A stretch of DNA of 64,000 nt from Sunxiuqinia sp963677175 (GTDB taxonomy: Bacteria > Bacteroidota > Bacteroidia > Bacteroidales > Prolixibacteraceae). The stretch is taken from the NCBI GenBank assembly GCA_963677175.2, contig CAXXES010000006.1:620001-684000 (forward strand). Direction: 5' to 3'. Shown in pieces: positions 53,200-62,107 of this stretch. The number at the start of each line of letters is the position of its first letter. The stretch's first letter is position 1. The translations under genes and the position numbers were made by a program. The notes under the pieces are model-generated. The model was given only the letters and a program-made list of their open reading frames with translations. It was not told the DNA's origin and did no database searches.

Positions 53200-54186
53200 T
53201 CAGAAGTCTCTTCTGGTGAAATATTTCATAAATTGGGCGCGTTCGTACACAGCGACATGCTTGTCTCGAATGGCCAATTTTCCTCTGAAGTCGCCAATTC
53301 CGACATAGTTTTTCGCATCCATCCAGGCGGCTATCTTCTGGTTCATTTCGGCCACCATTTCTGTTCCGCCGTTGTACAATACCGAGGCCACCTGAACAGC
53401 TGCAGCACCGGCCAGTAGAAATTTAATGGCTGTTTCCGCTGAATGAATGCCGCCGGTAGCAGCCAACGGACAGCTTGTTTGCGAAGATAGAATTCCTGTC
53501 CAACGCAAAGGCAGCAAATAATCGGTTGCATGGGTCAAGACGTCCGCCGAAATCAATTTCTCCTGTTGAATATCGATATCAGGCGAGTAAAAGCGGTTGA
53601 ACAGGCTGATGCCAGCAATTCCGTTTTCAGAAATGGCTTTGATCATTCCGGCCAGGTTGGAAAAATAGTGACTGATTTTAATTGTAACCGGGATAGAAAC
53701 CACCTCCAGTACTTTTTTCACGGTATTGAAATAGAATTGCTCGTTAGCCTCCCCGCTCTTTTTAAGGTCGGCGGGCAATAAGAACAAGTTCAACTCCAGG
53801 GCATCGGCTCCGGCTTCCTCCAGTTTCTTTGAAAACACCACCCAATCCGACTGGCTGATGCAACTCACGCTGGCCACAATGGGAACTTCCACCTCCTGCT
53901 TGGCCTGCCGGATCAATCCGGTATAGTTTTTCAGATTTTCATCTTTAATAATGTAGTCGAAGTAATCCAAATACTCCGGATCGGGCTCCAGCGCTTTCCG
54001 CTGCGACAATTCTTCCTGCAACTGAGCATCAATTTCCTCTTCAAACAACGATTTCAAAACGATAGCGCCGGCTCCGGCCCGTCCCAGTTTTTTGATTTGT
54101 TCCAAATCGCCGGTCATACTGCAGCTGGCTGCAATGATGGGGCTTTTTAATTCTAATCCGAAAAATTGAGTTGCTAGATTGACCAT
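53200..54186 (-). CDS. Dihydroorotate-dehydrogenase-like FMN protein
   Basis: This 328-residue TIM-barrel protein resembles class 1 dihydroorotate dehydrogenases: the N-terminal FFGLELKSPIIAAS, the phosphate-binding end (AAAVQVASVLYNGG) and internal strands all fit. In true enzymes the segment around residues 131-138 reads ELNxSCPN with a catalytic Cys; here it is ELNLFLLP, so the usual base and the Asn pair are absent. It is therefore unlikely to make pyrimidines. It follows the Nfn pair in the same direction, and its stop lies 2 bp from the insertion-sequence target repeat. Confidence 0.85.
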   Translation of the reverse strand: MVNLATQFFGLELKSPIIAASCSMTGDLEQIKKLGRAGAGAIVLKSLFEEEIDAQLQEELSQRKALEPDPEYLDYFDYIIKDENLKNYTGLIRQAKQEVEVPIVASVSCISQSDWVVFSKKLEEAGADALELNLFLLPADLKKSGEANEQFYFNTVKKVLEVVSIPVTIKISHYFSNLAGMIKAISENGIAGISLFNRFYSPDIDIQQEKLISADVLTHATDYLLPLRWTGILSSQTSCPLAATGGIHSAETAIKFLLAGAAAVQVASVLYNGGTEMVAEMNQKIAAWMDAKNYVGIGDFRGKLAIRDKHVAVYERAQFMKYFTRRDF

Positions 54187-54228
54187 ATGCTTGATTCTTG
54201 ATTCTAGATGACCAACATCTGCTCGAAA

Positions 54229-55743
54229 TTATTGCGCATTCTTAATCCCTACTAATTCGTTCACTAGGTTGTTCCTTTTTGTTTGCAGATACTGGTGCAT
54301 GCCTGCTGCCGCTTTGCGCCCGTCGCCCATAGCGAGAATTACTGTTGCTCCGCCACGGACGATATCGCCACCGGCAAACAAGTCAGGAATAGAGCTTTGC
54401 ATGGTTTCCGGGTCCACTTCAATGGTTCCCCAGCGACTAACTTTCAACTCAGGCAACTCGGAAGGCACCAGCGGATTTGGAGAAACGCCAATGGCTACCA
54501 CCACCACATCGACAGGGATATCGTATTCCGAACCTTCTACCACGACCGGACGGCGACGGCCGGAAGCATCGGGTTCGCCCAGCTCCATCTTTTGAAGACG
54601 CATACGATTAACCCGTCCATTTTCATCAGCAAAATATTCAATCGGATTATTCAGGTTCAAAAATTCAATGCCTTCTTCTTCAGCATGCAAAACTTCTTCG
54701 ACCCGTGCCGGCATCTCTTCACGCGACCGGCGATAAACAATCATCGCCCGCTCAGCACCCAGCCGCCTGGCTGTCCGCACCGAGTCCATCGCGGTGTTTC
54801 CACCACCAATCACGGCAATATTCTTACCCCGAAGCACGGGTGTGTCAAAGTCACTTTTAGCCGCATTCATTAAGTTTACGCGGGTCAGGTATTCATTCGA
54901 AGATAATATACCATTGTAATTTTCGCCGGGAATATTCATGAAACGCGGCAGTCCGGCTCCACTGGCCACAAAAAAGGCTTGGAAACCTTCTTCCTTTAAG
55001 TCGTCAAAAGAAGCTGTTCGACCGACGATGAAATTGCGTTCAAACTTCACTCCCATTTTTCCGAGACTGTCCAGTTCCACATCGACCACCCCGTTGGGCA
55101 AGCGAAACTCGGGAATCCCGTATTTCAACACGCCACCTACTTCATGCAGCGCTTCAAAAACCGTAACGTCGTACCCCAACTTAGCCATATCGCCGGCAAA
55201 TGACAAGGATGCCGGACCTGAGCCAATGGCTGCCACTTTGATGTTATTCTTTTCAGCCGTTTTGGGCACTGAAATGCTTCCGCTATTTTGCTCAAAGTCG
55301 GCGGCAAAACGTTCGAGGTAACCAATGGCAACCGGTTCCTTTTTCAATTTCAGCGTGTAAAAGCACTGCGCTTCACATTGCTTCTCCTGCGGACAAACGC
55401 GACCACACACAGCCGGCAATGCCGAAGTTTCCTTGAGGGTTTTAGCCGCTTCAAGCACGTCTCCGCTTTCAATGGACTTAATGAACTTCGGAATATTGAT
55501 GCTTACCGGACAACCTTCAATACAGGTTGGATTTACACAATCCATACAGCGTGATGCTTCTTTCATGGCGCTGGCTTGATCCAGCCCCTGGTTCACCTCC
55601 CGATCCTGGTATTGGATTCGTTCGGCGGGGTCGAGTCCGGGCATGTGTACCCGCTCAATCGTTGTGCGTTCCTTATTTTTCATCTTGGCACGTAACTCAA
55701 CGCGCCACGCCTTTTCACGTTCTATTTTCAGGTATTCTTCCAT
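54229..55743 (-). CDS. nfnB: NfnB-type subunit (glutamate-synthase small-subunit-like oxidoreductase)
   Basis: This 504-residue flavoprotein (ATG 55743; the frame also offers an ATG at 55809) has the N-terminal iron-sulfur region CMDCVNPTCIEGCPVSI and CGRVCPQEKQCEAQC, then two Rossmann domains: the FAD motif VAAIGSGPASLSFAGDMAKLG and the NAD(P) motif IAVIGGGNTAMDSVRTARRLG. This is the shared fold of GltD and the B subunit of electron-bifurcating NADH:ferredoxin-NADP oxidoreductase. Its neighbour upstream is the A-type subunit, so the Nfn reading is preferred over GltD. Confidence 0.85.
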   Translation of the reverse strand: MEEYLKIEREKAWRVELRAKMKNKERTTIERVHMPGLDPAERIQYQDREVNQGLDQASAMKEASRCMDCVNPTCIEGCPVSINIPKFIKSIESGDVLEAAKTLKETSALPAVCGRVCPQEKQCEAQCFYTLKLKKEPVAIGYLERFAADFEQNSGSISVPKTAEKNNIKVAAIGSGPASLSFAGDMAKLGYDVTVFEALHEVGGVLKYGIPEFRLPNGVVDVELDSLGKMGVKFERNFIVGRTASFDDLKEEGFQAFFVASGAGLPRFMNIPGENYNGILSSNEYLTRVNLMNAAKSDFDTPVLRGKNIAVIGGGNTAMDSVRTARRLGAERAMIVYRRSREEMPARVEEVLHAEEEGIEFLNLNNPIEYFADENGRVNRMRLQKMELGEPDASGRRRPVVVEGSEYDIPVDVVVVAIGVSPNPLVPSELPELKVSRWGTIEVDPETMQSSIPDLFAGGDIVRGGATVILAMGDGRKAAAGMHQYLQTKRNNLVNELVGIKNAQ

Positions 55744-55851
55744 TTCTCTTTCAATTTCAAATTCCGATGGCTTCCTCCATAATTCCCTGTGGATTCCAGC
55801 TTCATGCACCCATCATTCCCAATTCCCAATGACTAATGATCCAATGACCAA

Positions 55852-56670
55852 CTATCCAACAACCCCTTCCCAGGCTTCCTTTTCTTCATTCTTGTATCCG
55901 CCCAAACGAAGAATAAGCTCATCAAAATCAATTTGATGCGCATTAAACTCCGGCCCGTCGATGCAAGTGAATTTGGTTTCTCCGCCAACACTGGCGCGGC
56001 AAGCACCACACATGCCCGTTCCATCCACCATAATGGCATTCAGGCTGGCCTGTGTTGGTATGTTATATTTTTTTGTCAGCAAGGCGGTAAACTTCATCAT
56101 CACAGCCGGACCAATGGCCATACACTCGTCCACCTGTTCGCGCAGAATGACCTCTTCGGCGCCCGTAGTTACCAGCCCTTGATTTCCATAGGAGCCATCA
56201 TCGGTCATAATAACCACTTCGTCTGACCATTGGCGAATTTCCTTCTCCAAAATAATCAAATCCTTACTTCGCGCTGCCAGTACGGTTACCACACGATTAC
56301 CCGCTTTCTTAAACCCTTCAACAATGGGCAACAACGGTGCAATCCCAACGCCGCCTCCGCAAGCCAAAACAGTTCCTACCTGGTGAATATGAGTCGCCTT
56401 GCCCAGCGGGCCAACCAAATCCAAAATTTGATCGCCCGGATTCATTTCGCACAAGCGAGTTGAACTGACACCCACTTTTTGCACCACCAGCGAGAGGGTC
56501 CCGGCGGTCTTGTCGGCCTGTGCAATCGTCAGGGGAATGCGTTCTCCCTGCTCATCTATCCTTAAAATAATAAAGTGTCCGGTTTTTCGTGAACGAGCAA
56601 TCCGCGGAGCGTGAACAATCAATTTCACCACCTTTTCGGAAAACTGTTCTTTTTGAACGATTTGATACAT
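55852..56670 (-). CDS. nfnA: NfnA-type subunit (ferredoxin-NADP reductase/PyrK-like)
   Basis: This 272-residue protein has an N-terminal FAD-binding barrel (HFIILRIDEQGERIPLTI), an NAD-binding domain (LACGGGVGIAPLLPI) and a C-terminal [2Fe-2S] cluster motif in MVDGTGMCGACRASVGGETKFTCIDG. This is the layout of the sulfide/dihydroorotate-dehydrogenase-like electron-transfer subunits (PyrK, SudB, NfnA). It is the first gene of the three-gene minus-strand unit, 108 bp before nfnB. Together they should transfer electrons between NAD(H), NADP(H) and ferredoxin. Confidence 0.87.
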   Translation of the reverse strand: MYQIVQKEQFSEKVVKLIVHAPRIARSRKTGHFIILRIDEQGERIPLTIAQADKTAGTLSLVVQKVGVSSTRLCEMNPGDQILDLVGPLGKATHIHQVGTVLACGGGVGIAPLLPIVEGFKKAGNRVVTVLAARSKDLIILEKEIRQWSDEVVIMTDDGSYGNQGLVTTGAEEVILREQVDECMAIGPAVMMKFTALLTKKYNIPTQASLNAIMVDGTGMCGACRASVGGETKFTCIDGPEFNAHQIDFDELILRLGGYKNEEKEAWEGVVG

Positions 56671-56866
56671 GCTTAATCGGTATTTTTATTGAGCCATCAA
56701 TTTGGCTAGCCAAAAATAATAATGTATCGGTAACAGTACGCCAAAAATGCTGCTTTTTGGCTTAATTTATATTCATTCTTGAAAAACGAACCAAGCTGAC
56801 TTTCATTCCAGCTTAAACTTATTGTAAAATCTCACTAAAAAGCAATCGGTTGGTTCAAAAATCAAT

Positions 56867-56874
56867 TATATTTG
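56867..56874 (+). promoter_or_regulatory. Candidate -7 box upstream of the SNF2 helicase gene
   Basis: TATATTTG fits TAnnTTTG, 62 bp ahead of ATG 56937. It lies inside the frame that would start at TTG 56850, arguing against that start. Confidence 0.45.
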
Positions 56875-56936
56875 AGGTTCGATTTTTTCAGGCGGGTGTT
56901 GCATTGCCGCCTATTTTTAAATCAGGTTTTTCATTC

Positions 56937-59873
56937 ATGGCACAGGAATTCATTATTGGACTAACCGAACATCGAACGTTTGGCAATCTGTTTCAGGCTT
57001 TTTTAATCGAAAAGAAGGTCTCTTTTTACAGTGTCGCAAAACTCATTAAGTTGCACGATCTAAACGGATTAAACCTGACAGAACAGGAAACAGAACTGGT
57101 AAAATTGACCAACCAGTACAGCGATGAAACCCTGGTGAAAAAGTTTTCGAAACAAAAGGAAGCCGGGAAATTTTTTCAGCAGATGGACCAAACGCTGTTC
57201 CAGGAGCACATCAGCCCCTACATTGACCGGCATATGCGACAAATAGCCCTTTTGCTGATGCAGCAAAACACGCGATTATTTTTTAAGCAGGCCAAATATT
57301 CCAACCTGTATGAAGAAGACCAGATTGACGTACCGAAACAATTTTCGAAAGCCACCTTCTGTTTTGAACGAACCAGGGAAGGCACCCGGTATTCGCTTGA
57401 AATAACGCACGAGGATCACCCCGTCAAGATCCTGCACAAAAACCTGACGGTGGTGACCAGCCAGCCTTGCAGCTTTGTTTGGCAAAACAGACTGTACCTT
57501 TTTCAACACATCAGTGCCAAAAAACTGACGCCTTTTTTTAAAAAAGAAGTCATTGAGGTACCAAAGGCCGTGGAAGAAAAATACTTCAAAAGCTTTGTGC
57601 TAAACATAGTGAAGAACTACCCGGTACGGGCTTCCGGTTTTTCCGTGGAAGAACGCACGAGCGACAAGCAAGCGCTCTTGTCTTTGGAACCTAATCTAAA
57701 GCTTGAAGCGGTTTTTCTGCCCAAATTCAAATATGCCCAAACGGAATACCTACCCAACAGCAAATCGTCGGTGTTTGTGGTGCTCGATAAAACGGACGAC
57801 AACTACGCGTTCAAAAAGTACGTCCGCGATCAGCAATGGGAAGCCGATCTGATGAATTTACTGAAGCAATTGGGGCTGGAAGAAAAACACGGACATTTCC
57901 ATCCCAAAGGCGTTGAGCTGCTCGACTCGACCGACCGGTTATTTGAAATACTGACTTGGATCAACAAAAACAAAAGCCAACTGCAGAACGCCGGCTTCGA
58001 GTTACAGCAAACCAAGTTTGCAAAGCGCTACTCCACCGAAACGCAAGATCTACAGGTAGAAATTAAAACCAAAGAGGATTGGTTTGACATTTATGCAAAA
58101 GTCCGCTTTGGTGACTACGAAATTCCATTCATCAAGCTCAAACGACATATTTTAAACGGTATTCGTGAATTTGAATTGCCCAACGGAGAAATAGCTATTC
58201 TGCCCAAAGAATGGTTTGCCGAATACGAAGACTTGCTCCCTTTTGTGAAGCTGGACGGAAACACCATGAAACTCAAAAAGTACCACTACCAACTTCTGAA
58301 AAAACGCCTGCAAAGTATCGACAAAAGTTTTTTTCAGCGGCTGGACAAAATCAATGAATCCGCTTCGAATCCGGTGGCCATGCCTGCCAACATTCAAGCC
58401 AAACTGCGAGCCTACCAGGAAGAAGGTTTTTCTTGGATGTACCACTTGTACGAACACCAGTTTGGCGGCTGCCTCGCCGATGACATGGGACTGGGAAAAA
58501 CCCTGCAAACCCTAACCTTGCTGCTAAAACTAAAACGGTTGAAGAAGCAAATTATCATTCCAACAACGACTTCAAGCGACCATCAATTATCTATGTTTTC
58601 TGCCCCAGTGGAACCGGAAAACGAACCTTCACAAGCGGCCACGCTCATCGTGATGCCCACTTCGTTAATTCACAACTGGGAAAATGAAATACAGAAATTC
58701 ACGCCCTCACTGAAGACCTGCAAATATGTAGGCGTACAACGAAAGAAATCGCTCGACTTGCAAGGAATCATCTCCTATTACGACATTATTTTAACTACTT
58801 ACGGCACCATTCGCAACGATTACGAATTGCTGAAAGATCATGAGTTTTTTTACCTCATCTTAGACGAAAGTCAGAATATTAAGAATTCGGGCTCGAAAAC
58901 CTACCAAACCATCACCAAACTGAAAGCCAAACACCGGCTGGTGTTGACGGGTACGCCCATTGAAAATTCCTTGTCGGATTTGTGGTCACAGATTAATTTC
59001 CTGAACAAAGGACTGCTGGGCAACCAGGCTTGGTTCAAGCGCGAATTTATTACACCCATCGAAAAAAAGAACGATCCCGAAAAGCAAACCAAGCTGCAAA
59101 CACTCATTCGCCCGTTTGTTTTGCGACGTAAAAAAGAAGAAGTGGCCCGCGACTTGCCTCCGCTGACCGAACAAATTCGCTATTGCAGCATGTCGAAAGA
59201 ACAGCAAACGACTTATGAAAAAGAGAAGTCGATTATCCGCAACAATATCTTACAAAACATCGAGAAAGAAGGGATCAAAAAATCGGCCATTGTTGTTTTA
59301 CAGGGGCTGACCAAACTTCGCCAGCTGGCTAACCACCCATCCATGCTAAATGAAGAGGATGAAGCTGAATCGGGTAAGTTTGATGAAATCTTTCGAAGCC
59401 TGAGAAGTTTGATGGCAGAAAATCACAAAGTGCTGATTTTCTCTTCTTTTGTCAAACACCTGGAATTACTGAAACAAAAAATTGAATTGGAAAAGTGGAA
59501 ATACTCCCTGTTAACCGGGCAAACGACCAAACGCGAAGCGATGATTAAAGATTTTCAGGAAGATCCCGAAAACCGAATTTTCCTGATCTCGCTGAAAGCG
59601 GGGGGTGTTGGACTCAACCTCACCTCAGCCGACTATGTATTCATCATTGACCCGTGGTGGAACCCGGCTGCGGAAAACCAGGCCATCAACCGGGCACACC
59701 GCATTGGTCAAGACAAAAAAGTGTTTGTCTACCGGTTCATTACCGAAGGCTCTATCGAGGAGAAAATCCAATTATTGAAAGAGCGTAAATCATCGCTGGC
59801 CGAAAAATTTGTCAATTCCAACAACCCATTTCAGGAAATTACCCAAAAAGAAATCATCACCTTTCTCAGTTAA
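56937..59873 (+). CDS. SNF2-family DNA-dependent ATPase (helicase)
   Basis: This 978-residue protein (ATG 56937) has a poorly conserved N-terminal half of about 500 residues and a C-terminal Snf2 motor. The motor carries Walker A DDMGLGKTLQTL, the DESQ box (LDESQNIKNSG) in place of DEAH, LTGTPIENSLSDLWS, and motifs V and VI SLKAGGVGLNL and AENQAINRAHRIGQ. Bacterial Snf2 proteins remodel protein-DNA complexes or RNA polymerase. No partner is adjacent. The DPP IV gene starts 104 bp downstream. Confidence 0.93.
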   Translation: MAQEFIIGLTEHRTFGNLFQAFLIEKKVSFYSVAKLIKLHDLNGLNLTEQETELVKLTNQYSDETLVKKFSKQKEAGKFFQQMDQTLFQEHISPYIDRHMRQIALLLMQQNTRLFFKQAKYSNLYEEDQIDVPKQFSKATFCFERTREGTRYSLEITHEDHPVKILHKNLTVVTSQPCSFVWQNRLYLFQHISAKKLTPFFKKEVIEVPKAVEEKYFKSFVLNIVKNYPVRASGFSVEERTSDKQALLSLEPNLKLEAVFLPKFKYAQTEYLPNSKSSVFVVLDKTDDNYAFKKYVRDQQWEADLMNLLKQLGLEEKHGHFHPKGVELLDSTDRLFEILTWINKNKSQLQNAGFELQQTKFAKRYSTETQDLQVEIKTKEDWFDIYAKVRFGDYEIPFIKLKRHILNGIREFELPNGEIAILPKEWFAEYEDLLPFVKLDGNTMKLKKYHYQLLKKRLQSIDKSFFQRLDKINESASNPVAMPANIQAKLRAYQEEGFSWMYHLYEHQFGGCLADDMGLGKTLQTLTLLLKLKRLKKQIIIPTTTSSDHQLSMFSAPVEPENEPSQAATLIVMPTSLIHNWENEIQKFTPSLKTCKYVGVQRKKSLDLQGIISYYDIILTTYGTIRNDYELLKDHEFFYLILDESQNIKNSGSKTYQTITKLKAKHRLVLTGTPIENSLSDLWSQINFLNKGLLGNQAWFKREFITPIEKKNDPEKQTKLQTLIRPFVLRRKKEEVARDLPPLTEQIRYCSMSKEQQTTYEKEKSIIRNNILQNIEKEGIKKSAIVVLQGLTKLRQLANHPSMLNEEDEAESGKFDEIFRSLRSLMAENHKVLIFSSFVKHLELLKQKIELEKWKYSLLTGQTTKREAMIKDFQEDPENRIFLISLKAGGVGLNLTSADYVFIIDPWWNPAAENQAINRAHRIGQDKKVFVYRFITEGSIEEKIQLLKERKSSLAEKFVNSNNPFQEITQKEIITFLS

Positions 59874-59977
59874 TTTCATCTCAAACATGTAATAAAGTGA
59901 ATCATGAACAAACTCATGATCAAAAAAGTAAAAAAACGGTAGTTTCGCCGTTGTTAAATTTGAAAATAAGACCATCG

Positions 59978-62104
59978 ATGAAAATACGCCACTTAACCAT
60001 CCTATTTTGCCTGCTCTCCACTCTGGCTATTGCACAAAAATCACTGACGCTCGAAGACGCCATATTGGGAAAGTCGGGCCACCTGCGTGTGGAAAAGCCA
60101 CAAGGATTAGCCTGGAGAAGCAACCAGCACTTCGTTCGGGTAGAAAACGATACCCTGTTTCAATATCAAATCAAGACAGCCCAAAGAAACGTTCTGCTCA
60201 CAACGGGTGATTTGGAACAAGCCGCTTCGCTGGATGAAAAACTGACCTATTCAAGTTTTCCGGACTTTTCCTTTGTCAACGAAAATACGATCCACTTCAG
60301 GAAACTTCAACAGCTCATTCTTTTCAACTTGGAGAATAAGCAAGTTGAACTTCACCTGGAAATTCCGGGCAACGCTGAGAACTTGGATTTTTGCGACGCC
60401 AGCCGAACGGCAGCCTACACGAAAGGGAAAAACCTGTTTATCTTGAATGAAGAAGGTGAAACGCAAATTACTTTTGACAGGGCCAAAGGTATTATAAATG
60501 GACAGTATGTTCACCGGCGCGAATTTGGAATTACCAAGGGAACTTTCTGGTCGTCAACCGGGAAAAAACTGGCCTTTTACCGCAAAGACGAAAACATGGT
60601 TCAAGATTATCCGCTGGTGGACTACATGACACGACAAGCGGAGCACACACCCAAAAAGTATCCCATGGCCGGTATGACCAGCCAGCAGGTGACCCTTGGG
60701 ATTTATGATTTGGAAACCGGCGAAATCAACTTTTTGAACACCGGTGAACCTGATGATCATTATCTAACCAACATCAGCTGGGATTTGAACGATGAATTTA
60801 TTTACCTGGCCGAACTCAATCGCGGACAGAACCACATGCAACTCAACCAATACGAGGTGGCGACAGCTGAGAAAACAAAAACGCTGTTCGAGGAGAAAAG
60901 CAAAACCTACGTAGAACCTCAACACCCCTTGATTTTCTCAAGAAAAAATCCAAAGCAATTTTATTACATGTCGCGAAAAGATGGCTGGTTTCACCTGCAT
61001 TTATATAACACCGATGGCAAGCAGCTCAAACAAATTACGAAAGGAGACTGGGAAATCACCGAATTTTACGGTACCGATGATCAGTTTGCATACATTCAGG
61101 CTACGAAGGAAAGCCCCGTTGAACGACACTTGTACCGGGTAAAAATCTCGAACGGTGAAATAACCCAAATCGATGGAGATGCCGGAACCCACAGCGGGAA
61201 ATTTTCTCCAGACAAAAAAATGGTCATCGACAGTTGGGACGCTTACGACGTGCCTCACCAAACAGACTTGCGTTCGACACACGGAAAATTGATTCAAACC
61301 ATTCATGCTGCCAAAGACCCTGTCGCAACGTACGAATTTGGAAAGAACGAAATCTTCACAATGAAGGCCGGCGACGATAAAACCGATTTGTTTTGCCGGA
61401 TGATTTTGCCGCCCAATTTTGATCCATCTAAAAAATACCCGGCCATTATCTACGTGTATGGTGGGCCACACCTGCAACTCGTGAACAATACCTGGCACAA
61501 CGATGTAAGCTGGTGGCAGTATTACATGGCGCAGAACGGTTATATTTTGTTGACCGTTGACAACCGGGGATCGGCCAATCGCGGAGCAGCGTTTGAAAAT
61601 ATGATCCATCGAAACCTCGGCCTTGCCGAAACTGCCGACCAAATAAAAGGCGCAGCATATTTACAAAGTCTACCGTACATTGATGCTGACCGGATTGGTG
61701 TTCATGGCTGGAGTTATGGTGGATTTATGACCCTGAACCTGTTGTTACGTCATCCTGAAATTTTTAAGGTGGGTGTTTCGGGGGGACCAGTTGTGGATTG
61801 GAGCATGTACGAAGTGATGTATGGTGAACGCTATATGGATACGCCGCAGGAAAATCCAAAAGGTTACCAGGAATCCAATATGATGAATCATGTCGACAAA
61901 CTGAAGGGCAAGTTGATGATTATCCACGGGGCACAGGATGAAACGGTGGTTATGCAACACAGCATGCAATTTTTACACGAATGCGTCCGGCAAAACAAAG
62001 CCGTTGATTTTTTCACCTACCCAACCCATGAACACAATGTTAGCGGGCGTGATCGAATTCATTTAATGCAAAAGATCAGTCAATATTTTTTTGATTATTT
62101 GTAA
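59978..62104 (+). CDS. Dipeptidyl peptidase IV-family serine peptidase (S9)
   Basis: This 708-residue secreted enzyme (ATG 59978, signal MKIRHLTILFCLLSTLAIAQ) has an N-terminal beta-propeller (repeated GEINFLNTG, YLAEL and YVEPQ segments) and a C-terminal alpha/beta-hydrolase domain. The catalytic Ser lies in GWSYGGFMTLNLL, the Asp in HGAQDETVVMQHS and the His in PTHEHNVSGRD. DPP IV members release Xaa-Pro dipeptides; the GGPHLQLV and NRGSANRG segments are typical. It is monocistronic and converges on the Omp85-like gene 3 bp away. Confidence 0.95.
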   Translation: MKIRHLTILFCLLSTLAIAQKSLTLEDAILGKSGHLRVEKPQGLAWRSNQHFVRVENDTLFQYQIKTAQRNVLLTTGDLEQAASLDEKLTYSSFPDFSFVNENTIHFRKLQQLILFNLENKQVELHLEIPGNAENLDFCDASRTAAYTKGKNLFILNEEGETQITFDRAKGIINGQYVHRREFGITKGTFWSSTGKKLAFYRKDENMVQDYPLVDYMTRQAEHTPKKYPMAGMTSQQVTLGIYDLETGEINFLNTGEPDDHYLTNISWDLNDEFIYLAELNRGQNHMQLNQYEVATAEKTKTLFEEKSKTYVEPQHPLIFSRKNPKQFYYMSRKDGWFHLHLYNTDGKQLKQITKGDWEITEFYGTDDQFAYIQATKESPVERHLYRVKISNGEITQIDGDAGTHSGKFSPDKKMVIDSWDAYDVPHQTDLRSTHGKLIQTIHAAKDPVATYEFGKNEIFTMKAGDDKTDLFCRMILPPNFDPSKKYPAIIYVYGGPHLQLVNNTWHNDVSWWQYYMAQNGYILLTVDNRGSANRGAAFENMIHRNLGLAETADQIKGAAYLQSLPYIDADRIGVHGWSYGGFMTLNLLLRHPEIFKVGVSGGPVVDWSMYEVMYGERYMDTPQENPKGYQESNMMNHVDKLKGKLMIIHGAQDETVVMQHSMQFLHECVRQNKAVDFFTYPTHEHNVSGRDRIHLMQKISQYFFDYL

Positions 62105-62107
62105 GCC

